A model generated the notes under the pieces. The model did no database searches. It saw only the letters and a list, made by a program, of their open reading frames with translations, and was not told the DNA's origin. This document shows positions 1 through 9,676 of a stretch of DNA of 64,000 nt, piece by piece (positions within the stretch are counted from its first letter, which is position 1; each line of letters begins with the position of its first letter). Source of the stretch: Tritrichomonas musculus (Eukaryota; Parabasalia; Tritrichomonadida; Tritrichomonadidae); assembly GCA_039105265.1 (NCBI GenBank), contig JAPFFF010000048.1, positions 248,001 to 312,000 of the forward strand, given 5' to 3'. A program made the translations under genes and the position numbers.

Positions 1-840
1 TGATTCGTTATTTGTTGCCACTTTTTCTTCACTTTTTGAAGCTAATTTGCTGCAAACAAATTCACACAATCTGCTCCACATTGTTCCTGTCATCTCACTG
101 TAGTCGAGTGACTTTAAAAGCTCACAGAAATTTTCAGTGCTCAGTCTCAAAAAGTCAACTGCTTCGTACATTTCAACACTTCCGTCATTTGAATTGATTT
201 TCTTGATCATCTCAAAAAGTTTGTCGTTGTCAGTTACTTTAAAACCGTCGTTTCTGATAATTGCACTGAAAACCGACTTTTGAATGCTTGACAGATCCAC
301 TTTTTCAATGATGGATGAAAAGTGCTCGTTTATGTATTCAATGTTGCTGCTGATATAATTTTCAACAAATTCTGGTCTTATTACATCATAAATTTGGATG
401 TTTGTAATGATGTCCTCAATATTTTTCTGATTTTTAATAACTTTTTGTGAGATATCATTGATTTTGTCAAAAAGTTCTTCATTCTCAAAAATTGCTGATA
501 TGATTTGAATCGTATTGATGTCTTTTTCTTCAATATCAATAGGATAGCCTTGCGAAATGGCTTCAATCATCTTGGCTGTTCTCTCATTAAAGAGATCAGA
601 AATATTTTTGGTATTAGTTGTTGTGATCTTTTGAAATAAATCAGATAAATTGAGATAATTAATTGTAGGATCGCATTGATGTATATGGGATACTTTTGGT
701 GAAATAAATTCGGCGAATAATCGATGAAGTTTAATTTCTCTATTTCCAAAAATAAAAATGAATTCATTTTCTAAATCTTGAGCATTCAATACAATATTTT
801 TTAAGCCTGATGATGATAAAATAATTTTTTTTGAACACAT
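1..840 (-). CDS. BTB/BACK-like domain protein, C-terminus cut by the window edge
   Basis: An uninterrupted reading frame runs from an ATG at 840 to the window edge, 280 codons with no stop. Residues 24-70 read like the BTB-like opening of many trichomonad proteins: an FIFGNREIKLHR segment, then FISPKVSHIHQ and CDPTINYL. Residues about 185-265 are helical and resemble a BACK-type segment (SVEMYEAVDFLRLS then ENFCELLKSLDY). In trichomonads this module is joined to varied C-terminal parts such as ankyrins, LRRs or RING domains, and that part lies outside the window. The E2-fusion protein at 9677-11419 has the same order of BTB-like then BACK-like segments. The domain name rests on recognition by eye; the coding call is firm because of the length of the open frame and its amino-acid composition. 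The role is probably protein-protein interaction, but no partner can be named. Confidence 0.8.
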   Translation of the reverse strand, partial: MCSKKIILSSSGLKNIVLNAQDLENEFIFIFGNREIKLHRLFAEFISPKVSHIHQCDPTINYLNLSDLFQKITTTNTKNISDLFNERTAKMIEAISQGYPIDIEEKDINTIQIISAIFENEELFDKINDISQKVIKNQKNIEDIITNIQIYDVIRPEFVENYISSNIEYINEHFSSIIEKVDLSSIQKSVFSAIIRNDGFKVTDNDKLFEMIKKINSNDGSVEMYEAVDFLRLSTENFCELLKSLDYSEMTGTMWSRLCEFVCSKLASKSEEKVATNNES

Positions 841-968
841 TTTTAATTAGTCATTTTTTTTGACCTAATAGATCAATTGATACTTGATTTTATATCTTTC
901 ATTTTTAAAAGCAAAAAATGAATATCTTGAATAATTAATTGTAAAATTTGGTTTTGTCTAATTGAGGG

Positions 969-1000
<32 letters not shown>

Positions 1001-1317
1001 TTTATTCAAAATAATTTTCAAAATTAGGAAATTGAATGTAATAATTTAAGTTTTTAAATTCAATTAAAAACATTACATTTTAATCTAATAATATCTTGAT
1101 ATTTTTAAAAGAAATTTATTATTTTTAATAATAATCATGTTTTAAATTTATTATAAAATATATAAATATGATAATATATGAGTTAAATTCTTTAAAATAT
1201 TATATTTTTTAAATTTTAAATAAAAAAAGAAAAAAGTTGTATTCAATGGCTTTTTCTCATATTCATTTAATTTTGATAAGAATAATTATTTGAAAAAAAA
1301 AAAAAAATTTTCTCCAA
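841..1317. other. Intergenic spacer between divergent genes, with an A27 tract
   Basis: AT-rich spacer between two divergently transcribed genes. It holds a pure A run of 27 bases at 969-995. A TCATA motif near 1257 fits the trichomonad initiator consensus TCAYW, about 60 bases before the downstream ATG, but such a short motif is weak evidence in this composition. Nothing coding was seen. Confidence 0.6.
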
Positions 1318-4300
1318 ATGAATAAGGATTTTGACCAAGTGAAACTCCTTAGCAAGATCGGAGAAGGTCCTTTTGCAGAAGTTTTTAAATCCAAAGACAA
1401 AGTATCTGGTTCCTTTTATTCAACAAAAATATTTCATCAACCTTTTGATGAAGGAGACGATCCGCAACAGTCAAGAAAGTATATAGCCCAAGAAATTAAA
1501 TCAATTTCAAAATATGATCACCCATTAATTGCTGGATTTTACGGATATACGAATTCATTTTCTCAAGAAAAGCCAAATCCTGCTATAGCAGCTGAATTTA
1601 TTTCCAACAAATCGTTAGCCGATCTCATTCAGACGAGTTCAAATAAATTATCGGACACTCAAAAATTATATTATATCTATGAGATAGCCGTAGCAATGTC
1701 ATTTTTACATTCTCGCTCAATTATTCATTCCCATTTAAATCCCAACAACATTTTTATTGATGATTCCGATAATATCAAAATATCAGATTTTTTACTCTCG
1801 AGGTACACCCATCAAAACCCGGCCAAATTAGTCAAAGCAGCCAGACATAATAAGAAAACGATTATTTACTTAGCTCCCGAAACTTTTTCATCATCAGAAT
1901 TTACTAAAGAGGGAGACGTTTATTCATTTGGCCTTATTGTCTATCAAATCCTCTCAAGCAACGAACCCTTTAGCGATCTTACCTACAAAGAAGTTATACA
2001 AAAAGTTAGCGATGGCTATCGTCCAGAATTCAATTTTCCAATTTCAGAGAGCTATCGTTTTCTCATTGAAAAATGTTTGTCACAAAACCCGTCCCAACGG
2101 CCGCTCTTCAGCCAAATAATCTCAGAAATGGTGGCTGACGAAGGCTATCTCTTAGGGAAAGTCAAGCAAGAAGACTTCATGAAATACGTTAAGAACCTCG
2201 ACGATGCCATCAGCTCAGCTCTCAAAAAGAAGGCCAAAAAAGCAGTCAAAATTGAGAATGCTGCCGAGTACTCACCACAGAATCCTGCAACCGCCCCAAA
2301 GAAGATCAGCCAGAGATCAGGAAACTCGTCCAACGTCATCGTCAAGCCTGAAAAAGAAAGCGATGCATCGAACGAAGGCGACATCGATGGAAGCGAGACC
2401 GCTGAAGAAGTCGTCGGTTGGAACGACTTTTTGAAAGGATTGAATGATGACTTTACATTACTTGATACTTACGTGATACGAAAGAAACCGACTCCACCAG
2501 TACGCAAAACAAAGTCAGACCCATCGAAAGAGCCACAACCATTAAATCAACTAAAGCGAGACAAGCAGCTTCCTCAATGGGACCAGATTCAAATAACTGA
2601 CATCGAAGAGAGAGGAATAACTGTAGACGATCAAACTCCTGACAAAAAGCGCGATAAAGAAGACAAGAAGTCTGATAAAGAAGACAAGAAGTCAGATTTA
2701 GACGATAAAAGTTCTGATATCAATTCTGACATTACTTCTGATAGGGACGATTCTTCTCCGAAATTGAAATCACGGAAGAAGGCAAAGAAGAGGAGAAACT
2801 CGGCGATATCAAGTGAAGCTATTGCAGCAATGTCTCCTGATGCTGAAAAGAAGGATGATAAAGAAAAGGCTGAGAAACATCATCATCCAAAACCTCCGCA
2901 TCATGCAAGGAGGAAATCACTTATGCCAAAGACCAAAGGCAAAGCAGTTCTTGACATTCAGGTAGCCATGTATGACCAAGCAGAGAAGATGTACAATGGC
3001 GATGGCTGTCCTGTGAACAAGAGTGAAGCAGCCAAGCACTACAAGATATCGGCCAAAGAAGGGAACAGGGATGCGATGCTTAAGTATGCCAATATGTTGT
3101 ATGAAGGAGATGGCATTGATTGTGACAAAGCAAAATCAATCAAGTACTTCAAAATGGCCGCTGAAGAAGGAAATTTGGAAGCTATTATCAAGTGTGCCAA
3201 CATGTACAATGACGGAGATGGCGTTAAAGTTAGCAAGAAGAAGGCAGCCCACTATTTCAAGGATGCAGCATTCCGAGGCGATGTAGAATCAATGTACCAA
3301 TACGGAGTTATGTTGTATGATGGTGAAGGTGTTAAAATGGACAAAAGTGAAGCAGCAGAATATTTCAGGCAAGCCATACATCATAACCATGCTGAATCAA
3401 TGTTCAGATATGCACAGATGTTGCATGATGGCGATGGCATTGACATTGACAAATACGAATCATCAAATTATTATAAGAAAGCAGCTGATTTGGGACATAC
3501 AGAAGCTATGTACCAGTACTCATTGATGCTTCAAATTGGAGACGCAATCGTCAGCCATAAGAAGGAGTCGGCCTTTTACTGCAAGATGGCTGCTGATAAA
3601 GGCCACGTTGATGCAATGTTTACTTATGCAGTCATGCTAATTAGTGGAGATGAAATTAAGGTTGACAAGCGTGAATCGAGGAAGTATTTCAAGAAGGCGG
3701 CAGATCATGGAAACGTTGAAGCAATGTATCGTTATTCAGTCATTCTTGCGAATGGTCTTGGTATCAAAGTCAACAAGAAAGAGTCAGCTCGTTATTGTAA
3801 AATGTCTGCTGATGAAGGACACGTTAAAGCGATGTATCTTTATTCAATTAAGTTAAAGACAGGTGATGGTGTTGACATAGATCTTTGTGAAAGTGCACGA
3901 TATTGCAAGATGGCTGCAGATAATGGAAGCATTGATTCCATTTACTTTTATGGCCATCTTTTGCTTAAAGGTGAAGGTGTTGAAGCTAACAAAGAAGAAG
4001 CCTTCCATTACTTCAAAGAAGCTGCCGACAAGGGCCACACTGATGCAATGTATCAAGTTTACCATATGCTTAAAAAAGGTGATGGTGTTAATATTGATAG
4101 TGATGAATCAAACAAATATTTCGAAGCAGCTCTCAAACATAATCAGAAAGATGCAACGCACAAGCATGCACGCCATTTATACAAAGGAAAAGGCGTTGAA
4201 ATAAATAAGGAAGAAGCAGCCAAATACTTCAAGATTGCAGCAGACAATGGCCATATAAACGCGATGTTTTATTACGCCCTGATGCTTAACCAAGGAGAAG

Positions 4301-5115
4301 GAGTCCAACAGAATAAAAAGGAAGCTGTTATTTACTTTAAGACAGCTGCTGAAAATGGCCAGTTGCAAGCAATGCATGAATATGCACTCATGCTATTCTC
4401 TGGTGATGGCGTTGAATCCGATTTGGAAGAAGCTGCTCGTTTATTTAAGAATGCAGCTACCCGCGGATTCGTTCAGTCAATGTACAATTACGCATGGATG
4501 CTTTTGAAAGGCAGAGGCATCGAAAAGAATAAAGAGGAAGCTGCCAAGTTCTTCAAGAAGGCTGCCGATCAAGGCGACATTCCATCAATGAAGAAAATCA
4601 GTCTCATGTACGACACAGGTGATGGTGTTTCAGTTGATCATCCTTTGGCTGCGTATTACTTCAAGCTGGCTGCTGATAAAGGCGATGTTGAATCAATGTA
4701 CGAATATGGACTCAAGTGCTTCAAAGGCGAAGGTGTCAAATTGAATCACAAAGAAGCGTATCGTTACTTCGAGATGGGTGCGGCACATGGCCATCTTGAC
4801 TCATTCTTCAGCTGCGCTCAAGTACTGGACGTTGGTCAGGACTTCAAGACAGACAAGAAGGAGGCGGCGTTGATTTACAAACAGGCAGCAGAAAACGGTC
4901 ACATTGAAGCTATGTTTGAGTACGCGAACAAGCTTTACAAAGGCGAAGGAGTCCAACAGAAGAAGAAGGATGCAGCCATTTACTACAGAAAGGCGGCTGA
5001 CAACGGACATAAAGAATCAATGATCAAATACGCTAACATGGTTAAAACAGGCGATGGTGTATACATTAATTTACAAGAATCTGCAAAATATATGAAAATG
5101 GCGAGCAAGATTTGA
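1318..5115 (+). CDS. Sel1-repeat protein with an N-terminal pseudokinase domain
   Basis: 1265 residues in one exon. Residues 9-275 form a TKL-like kinase fold with a glycine loop (IGEGPFAEVF), the ATP-site lysine K37, the helix-C glutamate E59, and LAPE and GDVYSFG motifs. The catalytic loop reads HSHLNPNN (137-144) instead of HRDLKPxN, so the catalytic aspartate is histidine, and DFG reads DFL (157-159). Phosphotransfer is therefore unlikely and it is probably a pseudokinase. Residues about 300-535 are a charged, disordered linker rich in Lys/Asp/Ser, with KSDKEDKKSD-type repeats. Residues about 545-1265 hold roughly 20 Sel1 repeats of 36 residues, of the pattern (Y/K)GDGV..(N/D)K.EA..Y.K.AAD.GH..A. 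Sel1 solenoids are protein scaffolds, so a scaffold or allosteric role is inferred. It is flanked by a divergent BTB-like gene upstream and a long AT-rich spacer downstream. Confidence 0.93.
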   Translation: MNKDFDQVKLLSKIGEGPFAEVFKSKDKVSGSFYSTKIFHQPFDEGDDPQQSRKYIAQEIKSISKYDHPLIAGFYGYTNSFSQEKPNPAIAAEFISNKSLADLIQTSSNKLSDTQKLYYIYEIAVAMSFLHSRSIIHSHLNPNNIFIDDSDNIKISDFLLSRYTHQNPAKLVKAARHNKKTIIYLAPETFSSSEFTKEGDVYSFGLIVYQILSSNEPFSDLTYKEVIQKVSDGYRPEFNFPISESYRFLIEKCLSQNPSQRPLFSQIISEMVADEGYLLGKVKQEDFMKYVKNLDDAISSALKKKAKKAVKIENAAEYSPQNPATAPKKISQRSGNSSNVIVKPEKESDASNEGDIDGSETAEEVVGWNDFLKGLNDDFTLLDTYVIRKKPTPPVRKTKSDPSKEPQPLNQLKRDKQLPQWDQIQITDIEERGITVDDQTPDKKRDKEDKKSDKEDKKSDLDDKSSDINSDITSDRDDSSPKLKSRKKAKKRRNSAISSEAIAAMSPDAEKKDDKEKAEKHHHPKPPHHARRKSLMPKTKGKAVLDIQVAMYDQAEKMYNGDGCPVNKSEAAKHYKISAKEGNRDAMLKYANMLYEGDGIDCDKAKSIKYFKMAAEEGNLEAIIKCANMYNDGDGVKVSKKKAAHYFKDAAFRGDVESMYQYGVMLYDGEGVKMDKSEAAEYFRQAIHHNHAESMFRYAQMLHDGDGIDIDKYESSNYYKKAADLGHTEAMYQYSLMLQIGDAIVSHKKESAFYCKMAADKGHVDAMFTYAVMLISGDEIKVDKRESRKYFKKAADHGNVEAMYRYSVILANGLGIKVNKKESARYCKMSADEGHVKAMYLYSIKLKTGDGVDIDLCESARYCKMAADNGSIDSIYFYGHLLLKGEGVEANKEEAFHYFKEAADKGHTDAMYQVYHMLKKGDGVNIDSDESNKYFEAALKHNQKDATHKHARHLYKGKGVEINKEEAAKYFKIAADNGHINAMFYYALMLNQGEGVQQNKKEAVIYFKTAAENGQLQAMHEYALMLFSGDGVESDLEEAARLFKNAATRGFVQSMYNYAWMLLKGRGIEKNKEEAAKFFKKAADQGDIPSMKKISLMYDTGDGVSVDHPLAAYYFKLAADKGDVESMYEYGLKCFKGEGVKLNHKEAYRYFEMGAAHGHLDSFFSCAQVLDVGQDFKTDKKEAALIYKQAAENGHIEAMFEYANKLYKGEGVQQKKKDAAIYYRKAADNGHKESMIKYANMVKTGDGVYINLQESAKYMKMASKI

Positions 5116-6872
5116 AATTATTATTATTTTTATTTTATTTTAATCTCAAATATCTTTTTTTTAAATATTTCCTTTTTTCCTAATTTCTTTTTATTATTAT
5201 TATTATTATTTTGAAATTTATGATTGAAATAAGCAACCTTTTTTTTTTTTTTTTTTTTCACTCTATTCAATTTTTATTTTTAAGAAAAATTGAGAAACAT
5301 TCAAAAGTGGAACCGTTTTATAAAATAAAAAAATTAAATTTTACAAGGCAATAAAATTTGATAATTTGATATGTGGTTGCTCGTTTTCTAAGATATTTCC
5401 TTGTCTAATGGCGGACCTAATCTTTCACCTCATCTTTCACATTTATAACATTTGGTGAGTTTAGACCAAATAGAACCAAAATTTCTGATCCTCAAAATAC
5501 CTTTAATAAAGTTGTTATGAATTGGAATAATTGAAAGAATTCATAGAAAAATTCACTTCAAATGATTTTTTTTTTTTTTTTTTTTTGAATATGTGCTCTC
5601 ACAATTTTTTCAATGGATTTGATAAGATTCATCATTTTTTTTGGACAACAAATGGACTACACCTTTAAAGTTAAGTTGATCTTAAAATATATATTATTTC
5701 AAAATCTTAATTTTTCAATATTATTGAGCCTTGACGTTAAAAATAAACCAATTTTAATAAATAAACCATTATTTTTTAACTTTAATGGTGCAAATGTAAA
5801 ACATGACCATTTTTGAAAAGGGTGATTTTCGTTTTTCTTAAACTAATAATCGAGTATCAGATGTAAAAAAGTGACGTTTTTGATATCGATTCTCAAAATA
5901 ACAAGCCTATGTTTCACTCAATTTTTTTTTTTGGTTAAAATTAAAAGGTAACTACACTCCCATTTATTTGATAATTTTTTTCCTCAATTAGTAATTTATA
6001 TTTATATTTATAATAAATATTTAAAAATATATTTTAGGATTTTAATTAGAAATTTCCAAGATATTTATATATTTTATATTTGAGAAGTTTACAAATTTAA
6101 TATTTTAATAAAAAATCAAATATAAGAATCAAAATATCCTAAAAAATATTTAGCAAATAGATAATAAAAATAAATTAAATTAAATAATAAAAGTATTAAA
6201 GAATCATAAAATAAATATAAAACTTAAAATATTCTTAATTGATAAAGATATTATTAAGAAATTATAATTTCCTCTCAAATATTTTGTGAAAAAAAACTAA
6301 AAAATTGAATTTAAAATTACTTGAGTAAAATTTTATGAAAAAAAGATGTTTATCTTATTTTAAAACAAAGTATTAAATTTAATAATAATAAATAATAATA
6401 TTAAAATAAATAATAAAAATAAATATAGTTTTATATAACATAATACTGAAATTAGCAAGTTATATTATTTGATCATATTTATTGTTAAAGTCTAAAAATC
6501 CTTAGTTTCTTTCTTTATCACATATAATAATATATAGTACTTTAAATATAATAGAATTAGTATATTTTTATTTAATGATTTTGAAGATTTTTAAATAATT
6601 ATATTTGATTTTCATCAAACACAATTCCATATTGTTGTTCAATTGATTTTTTTTACAAATTTCTATAGTATGCTCAATTTTTGAATTCTTTTTCCTACCT
6701 TTTCAATTTTCTATTGATAAATAAAATTTTCAAATAAAGAGAAATTTGTAAAAAAAATTAAATTATTCATCGAATATCATATAATAAAAAAGCAAATAAA
6801 GCTTTTGTAAATAACTTTTTTTTTAAATTTTTATAACATATTGATATTAGTATTTTTTTTTAAATAGGCTTT
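5116..6872. other. Long AT-rich spacer with a copy of a dispersed repeat
   Basis: No supported gene. A short open frame at 5613-5816 has the composition of spacer DNA and was rejected. T tracts lie near 5240-5260 and 5565-5586, the first just after the upstream stop. A 77-bp copy of a dispersed repeat is listed separately. Confidence 0.6.
5838..5914 (+). repeat. 77-bp dispersed repeat, copy 1
   Basis: This stretch matches 43722-43798 in the same orientation with four substitutions over 77 bases by hand alignment. It includes ATAATCGAGTATCAGATG and GATATCGATTCTCAAAATAA. No ORF or terminal repeat explains it. It may be the end of a dispersed element or a regulatory block. The edges are where the hand alignment stops. 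Confidence 0.75.
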
Positions 6873-8369
6873 ATGAGTACAGATCTCAGTGATAGTATTA
6901 CAACAGAAGAAAATTATGCTGATAGTTTAGAAGAAAAAGAAGAAGAGAAAGAAGAAGATAAGAATTATGATAATATTAAGCGTCCAACAAGTTTTCATGT
7001 TCGTCGAATTCTTGGATTTATTAATTACTGCATTTTATATGCTTTTGTATTTTTCCATCGAATGTGTCCATCGACTCTTTCCAACGACATGGCCGAAGAT
7101 TATCATGTACCAATCAAAGATCTAGGAGTTTTTTCATCCATTTACTTTTATCCATATGCCATTCTTCAGCCGTTTGCAGGCCTTCTGGCAGACACGGTAG
7201 ATCCTGCCATCGTCATTGGCATCTGTCAGTTAATTGCAGGTTTAGGCGGCATCATATGTGGCTTCTCAAAAACGCTTTCTGTTGGCATGTTTGGCCGCTT
7301 TTTAGTTGGTCTTGGATGTGGTCCGACATATGTTCCTATTACAAGGACGATAGCCAATTGGTTTCCTCTTTCAATGTATGCGCAAATGTGCGGAGTGGCG
7401 CTTGCAATTGCTGCCGTTGGCGGGATTTGTGCACAAGGCCCACTTTCGAGTTTTGCTGAGAATATTGGATGGAGATATGCGTTTTATGGCATCGGAGGAC
7501 TTGATGTTTTCTTTGCCATCACGCAGCTCATCTTCGTGAGAGGCGATCCAACAACGCACGGCTATGAACCGGTCAACAAGGATCTCAAGAAGAAAGCCGA
7601 AGAGTCCGAGAAAACATTCAAAGAAAAGTTGATTCTTCTTTGGCTCCATTTCAAGCAAGTCATATCAAATCCGTGGGTCTGGGTGTTGAACGTGTACACA
7701 ATCTTCTGCAGCGGCCCTTACTTCGACGTCAGCGGAATGTGGGCCGGTCCGTTTCTGACAGATTGTTACGGCTATTCAAAGACAAAAGTTGGCAATTTGA
7801 CGATCGCGTTATCAGTCGGTTTAATTGCGGGAAGTCTCCTTGTGCCTCCCCTATCGTCCTACATCAAAACTAGAAAATGGGTGCTCTTTGTAACCGCCAT
7901 TATTTCAACCGTTTCCTTGCTGATTTTCGCAATTCTCGGCTCAAAAGTGAAGTTTGGCGGCATCATTATTTTGTTCTTACTCCTCGGAATGTTCTCTTAC
8001 GCACAAACAAACGTGCTGTATCCTCTCGTGCGCGAGTACTTCCATCCATCTTTGGCTGGAACTGCCGTTGGATGCGTCAATATTTTCACCTTTCTGTCAT
8101 CGGCAATCTTTCAAAATATTACTGGTGAGGTCATCGATAAGTTCCCTTTCGATGAAGGCAAAAAACCGCCAAGCGATAACGCTAACTCTGAAAAAGGTTA
8201 CAAAATTGGCCTTTGGACTATTTGCGCAGTGGCAATGGCAATCTCAACGGTAACCGTCGCTTTTGCTAAGGAGTCCCCGCTGATGGTCGAACAGAAAAGA
8301 AAAGATAAAAAGAAAAATAATGTTCAAGATGATGAAAATGACACTAAACATGAACTTGAAGAATTATAA
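6873..8369 (+). CDS. Major facilitator superfamily (MFS) transporter
   Basis: 498 residues, the usual MFS length. A short Glu/Lys-rich cytosolic N-terminus (about residues 18-34) precedes some 12 hydrophobic segments. The first-half signature is recognisable: LQPFAGLLADTVDP sits in the TM2-TM3 loop position (G-x-L-A-D) and FGRFLVGLGCGPTYVP in the TM4 region. WRYAFYGIGGLDVFF begins TM6, and a long cytosolic loop with KDLKKKAEESEKTFKEK separates the two halves. The C-terminus is a charged tail. The pattern is closest to organic-anion or sugar-phosphate type MFS carriers (12 TM), but the substrate cannot be read from the sequence. The start is the first in-frame ATG after an AT-rich leader. It is the only transporter in the window and stands alone between long spacers. 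Confidence 0.93.
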   Translation: MSTDLSDSITTEENYADSLEEKEEEKEEDKNYDNIKRPTSFHVRRILGFINYCILYAFVFFHRMCPSTLSNDMAEDYHVPIKDLGVFSSIYFYPYAILQPFAGLLADTVDPAIVIGICQLIAGLGGIICGFSKTLSVGMFGRFLVGLGCGPTYVPITRTIANWFPLSMYAQMCGVALAIAAVGGICAQGPLSSFAENIGWRYAFYGIGGLDVFFAITQLIFVRGDPTTHGYEPVNKDLKKKAEESEKTFKEKLILLWLHFKQVISNPWVWVLNVYTIFCSGPYFDVSGMWAGPFLTDCYGYSKTKVGNLTIALSVGLIAGSLLVPPLSSYIKTRKWVLFVTAIISTVSLLIFAILGSKVKFGGIIILFLLLGMFSYAQTNVLYPLVREYFHPSLAGTAVGCVNIFTFLSSAIFQNITGEVIDKFPFDEGKKPPSDNANSEKGYKIGLWTICAVAMAISTVTVAFAKESPLMVEQKRKDKKKNNVQDDENDTKHELEEL

Positions 8370-8754
8370 GTTCTTCACTTTTCTTTCTTTTAAATAAATA
8401 TATTAATTATTAAATAATAATTTTTTTTTTTTTTTTTTATGAATTGGCTTCAAATAATTCTTAATACTCATTAATCGTTATTTCAATATAAATGTTAAAA
8501 AGATTGAATTGAGAATAAGTAATGAAACAATCTTCGATTTTAAAATGATTATGACAATTGAACTTTTTGAAAAGTTTTAAAAACGACCGACGAACTTTTT
8601 AATTAAAACGGTCTTAATTGTTGGAATGGTTCAAAAAACATTGTGATTATGATAAAATTACCAAAGTTATCGATCATCGTTTCTTAATGCCAAAAAGAGA
8701 TATTTCATCTTCATACTGAAAAAGAAAAAGTCAAAAAAGAAATGAATTTTAAAT
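8370..8754. other. Short intergenic spacer
   Basis: AT-rich, with a T16 tract just after the transporter stop (about 8421-8438). A small inverted repeat (ACGACCG near 8582 and CGGTC near 8610) is too short to interpret. No gene seen. Confidence 0.5.
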
Positions 8755-9054
8755 ATGTCACAAATTCCTGTTCCAAGTTATGTTTATTCCAAAGGATATT
8801 TAACAATAAAAGAACATCAAACTTGGGAATACAACAACCAATTCAAAGTTATTATTACAACTAAAGAAGAAGCTGAAGAAGTTAATAAATTCATTACCTC
8901 ACAAAAGAATAATTATGATGAACAAGATAATCAGACAGAAACGCTTTGTTGCCTTTATATATGCGATGATCCTGACAATCCCAATTTAACTAAATATCCA
9001 ATCACGATTTTCAATGAAGATGGAACAACATACACCAATAAAATTATTTTCTGA
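8755..9054 (+). CDS. Small hypothetical protein (99 aa)
   Basis: I do not recognise this protein. The frame opens with ATG (MSQIPVPSYVYSKGYL), closes with TGA and has balanced coding-like composition (many Thr, Asn, Glu, Tyr and Asp), unlike the Phe/Lys/Asn-poor-complexity shadows of spacers. It has no signal peptide or membrane segment. There is a CCLYICDD segment near residue 67 and an acidic patch (DEQDNQTE) before it. The alternation of short hydrophobic stretches suggests a small beta-rich domain, which is a guess. It lies in the same direction as the MFS gene before it and the E2-fusion gene after it, each more than 350 bases away, so it is probably an independent gene. Confidence 0.55.
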   Translation: MSQIPVPSYVYSKGYLTIKEHQTWEYNNQFKVIITTKEEAEEVNKFITSQKNNYDEQDNQTETLCCLYICDDPDNPNLTKYPITIFNEDGTTYTNKIIF

Positions 9055-9676
9055 GGAAAACGATCAAGTTATAAAAATTTGAATATTTTATTAATATTAA
9101 TATAAATTAGTAAAATAATTGCGCAATTGAGATTTATCTCATCCTCTTTATTATGCTATCTTACGATTAATGAAAATTTTATTTATCTTATAATCAATTC
9201 GTATCTTGTAATCTTCAATAGCTCGTCATTCATGGATCATGTTCTGTATTTTATCATCTGTAGCTCTTTTTATATTTCATATCGCTTATTTCTATAGTAT
9301 TCCAATTTTAAAATATCGCCATCTTCCAAATTTCTTCTTTCGTATCTCGTTATTTGTATCTCATCATAATCCGTATTCCGCCATATTTTGTATTTTGTCA
9401 TCTTTATCTCGTCATTTGTATTTCGTAATCTTCGAATCTTATAATCTATGAATCTCATAATCATATGTTAAATATCAATAAAATTAAATAATAAAATTAG
9501 GAAACAATATATTATGATATTAATTATTATTGAAATATCTTATTGTTAAAAGATATTCGCATTTAAATAAAGCGAAAAATTGAAAAAGAAAAAAAATTTG
9601 AAAAGAAATAACCAAATTTTAATAAATTGAATATTAGTTTTTATGTCAATGAAATTGAGAGAAAAATTTTATTATT
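9055..9676. other. Spacer holding a degenerate minisatellite
   Basis: AT-rich spacer between two same-strand genes. Its main feature is the degenerate repeat block at about 9125-9470, listed separately. The last 200 bases before the next ATG show nothing distinctive. Confidence 0.5.
9125..9470 (+). repeat. Degenerate tandem repeat of a TATCTCGTCATTTG-like unit
   Basis: Many imperfect copies of a 10-15 base unit follow each other, for example TATCTCGTTATTTG, TATCTCATCATAATC, TATTTTGTCATCTT, TATCTCGTCATTTG, TATTTCGTAATCTT. The units vary in length and the 3' half (9330-9465) is clearest. The block is not coding in a way I can support; the open frames on both strands here are by-products of the repeat. 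It looks like an old, decaying minisatellite. Confidence 0.6.

Noticed and set aside
5613-5816. 67-codon plus-strand frame
   Set aside because: Phe/Leu/Ile/Asn-rich text typical of AT-rich spacer; no match to the families seen here.
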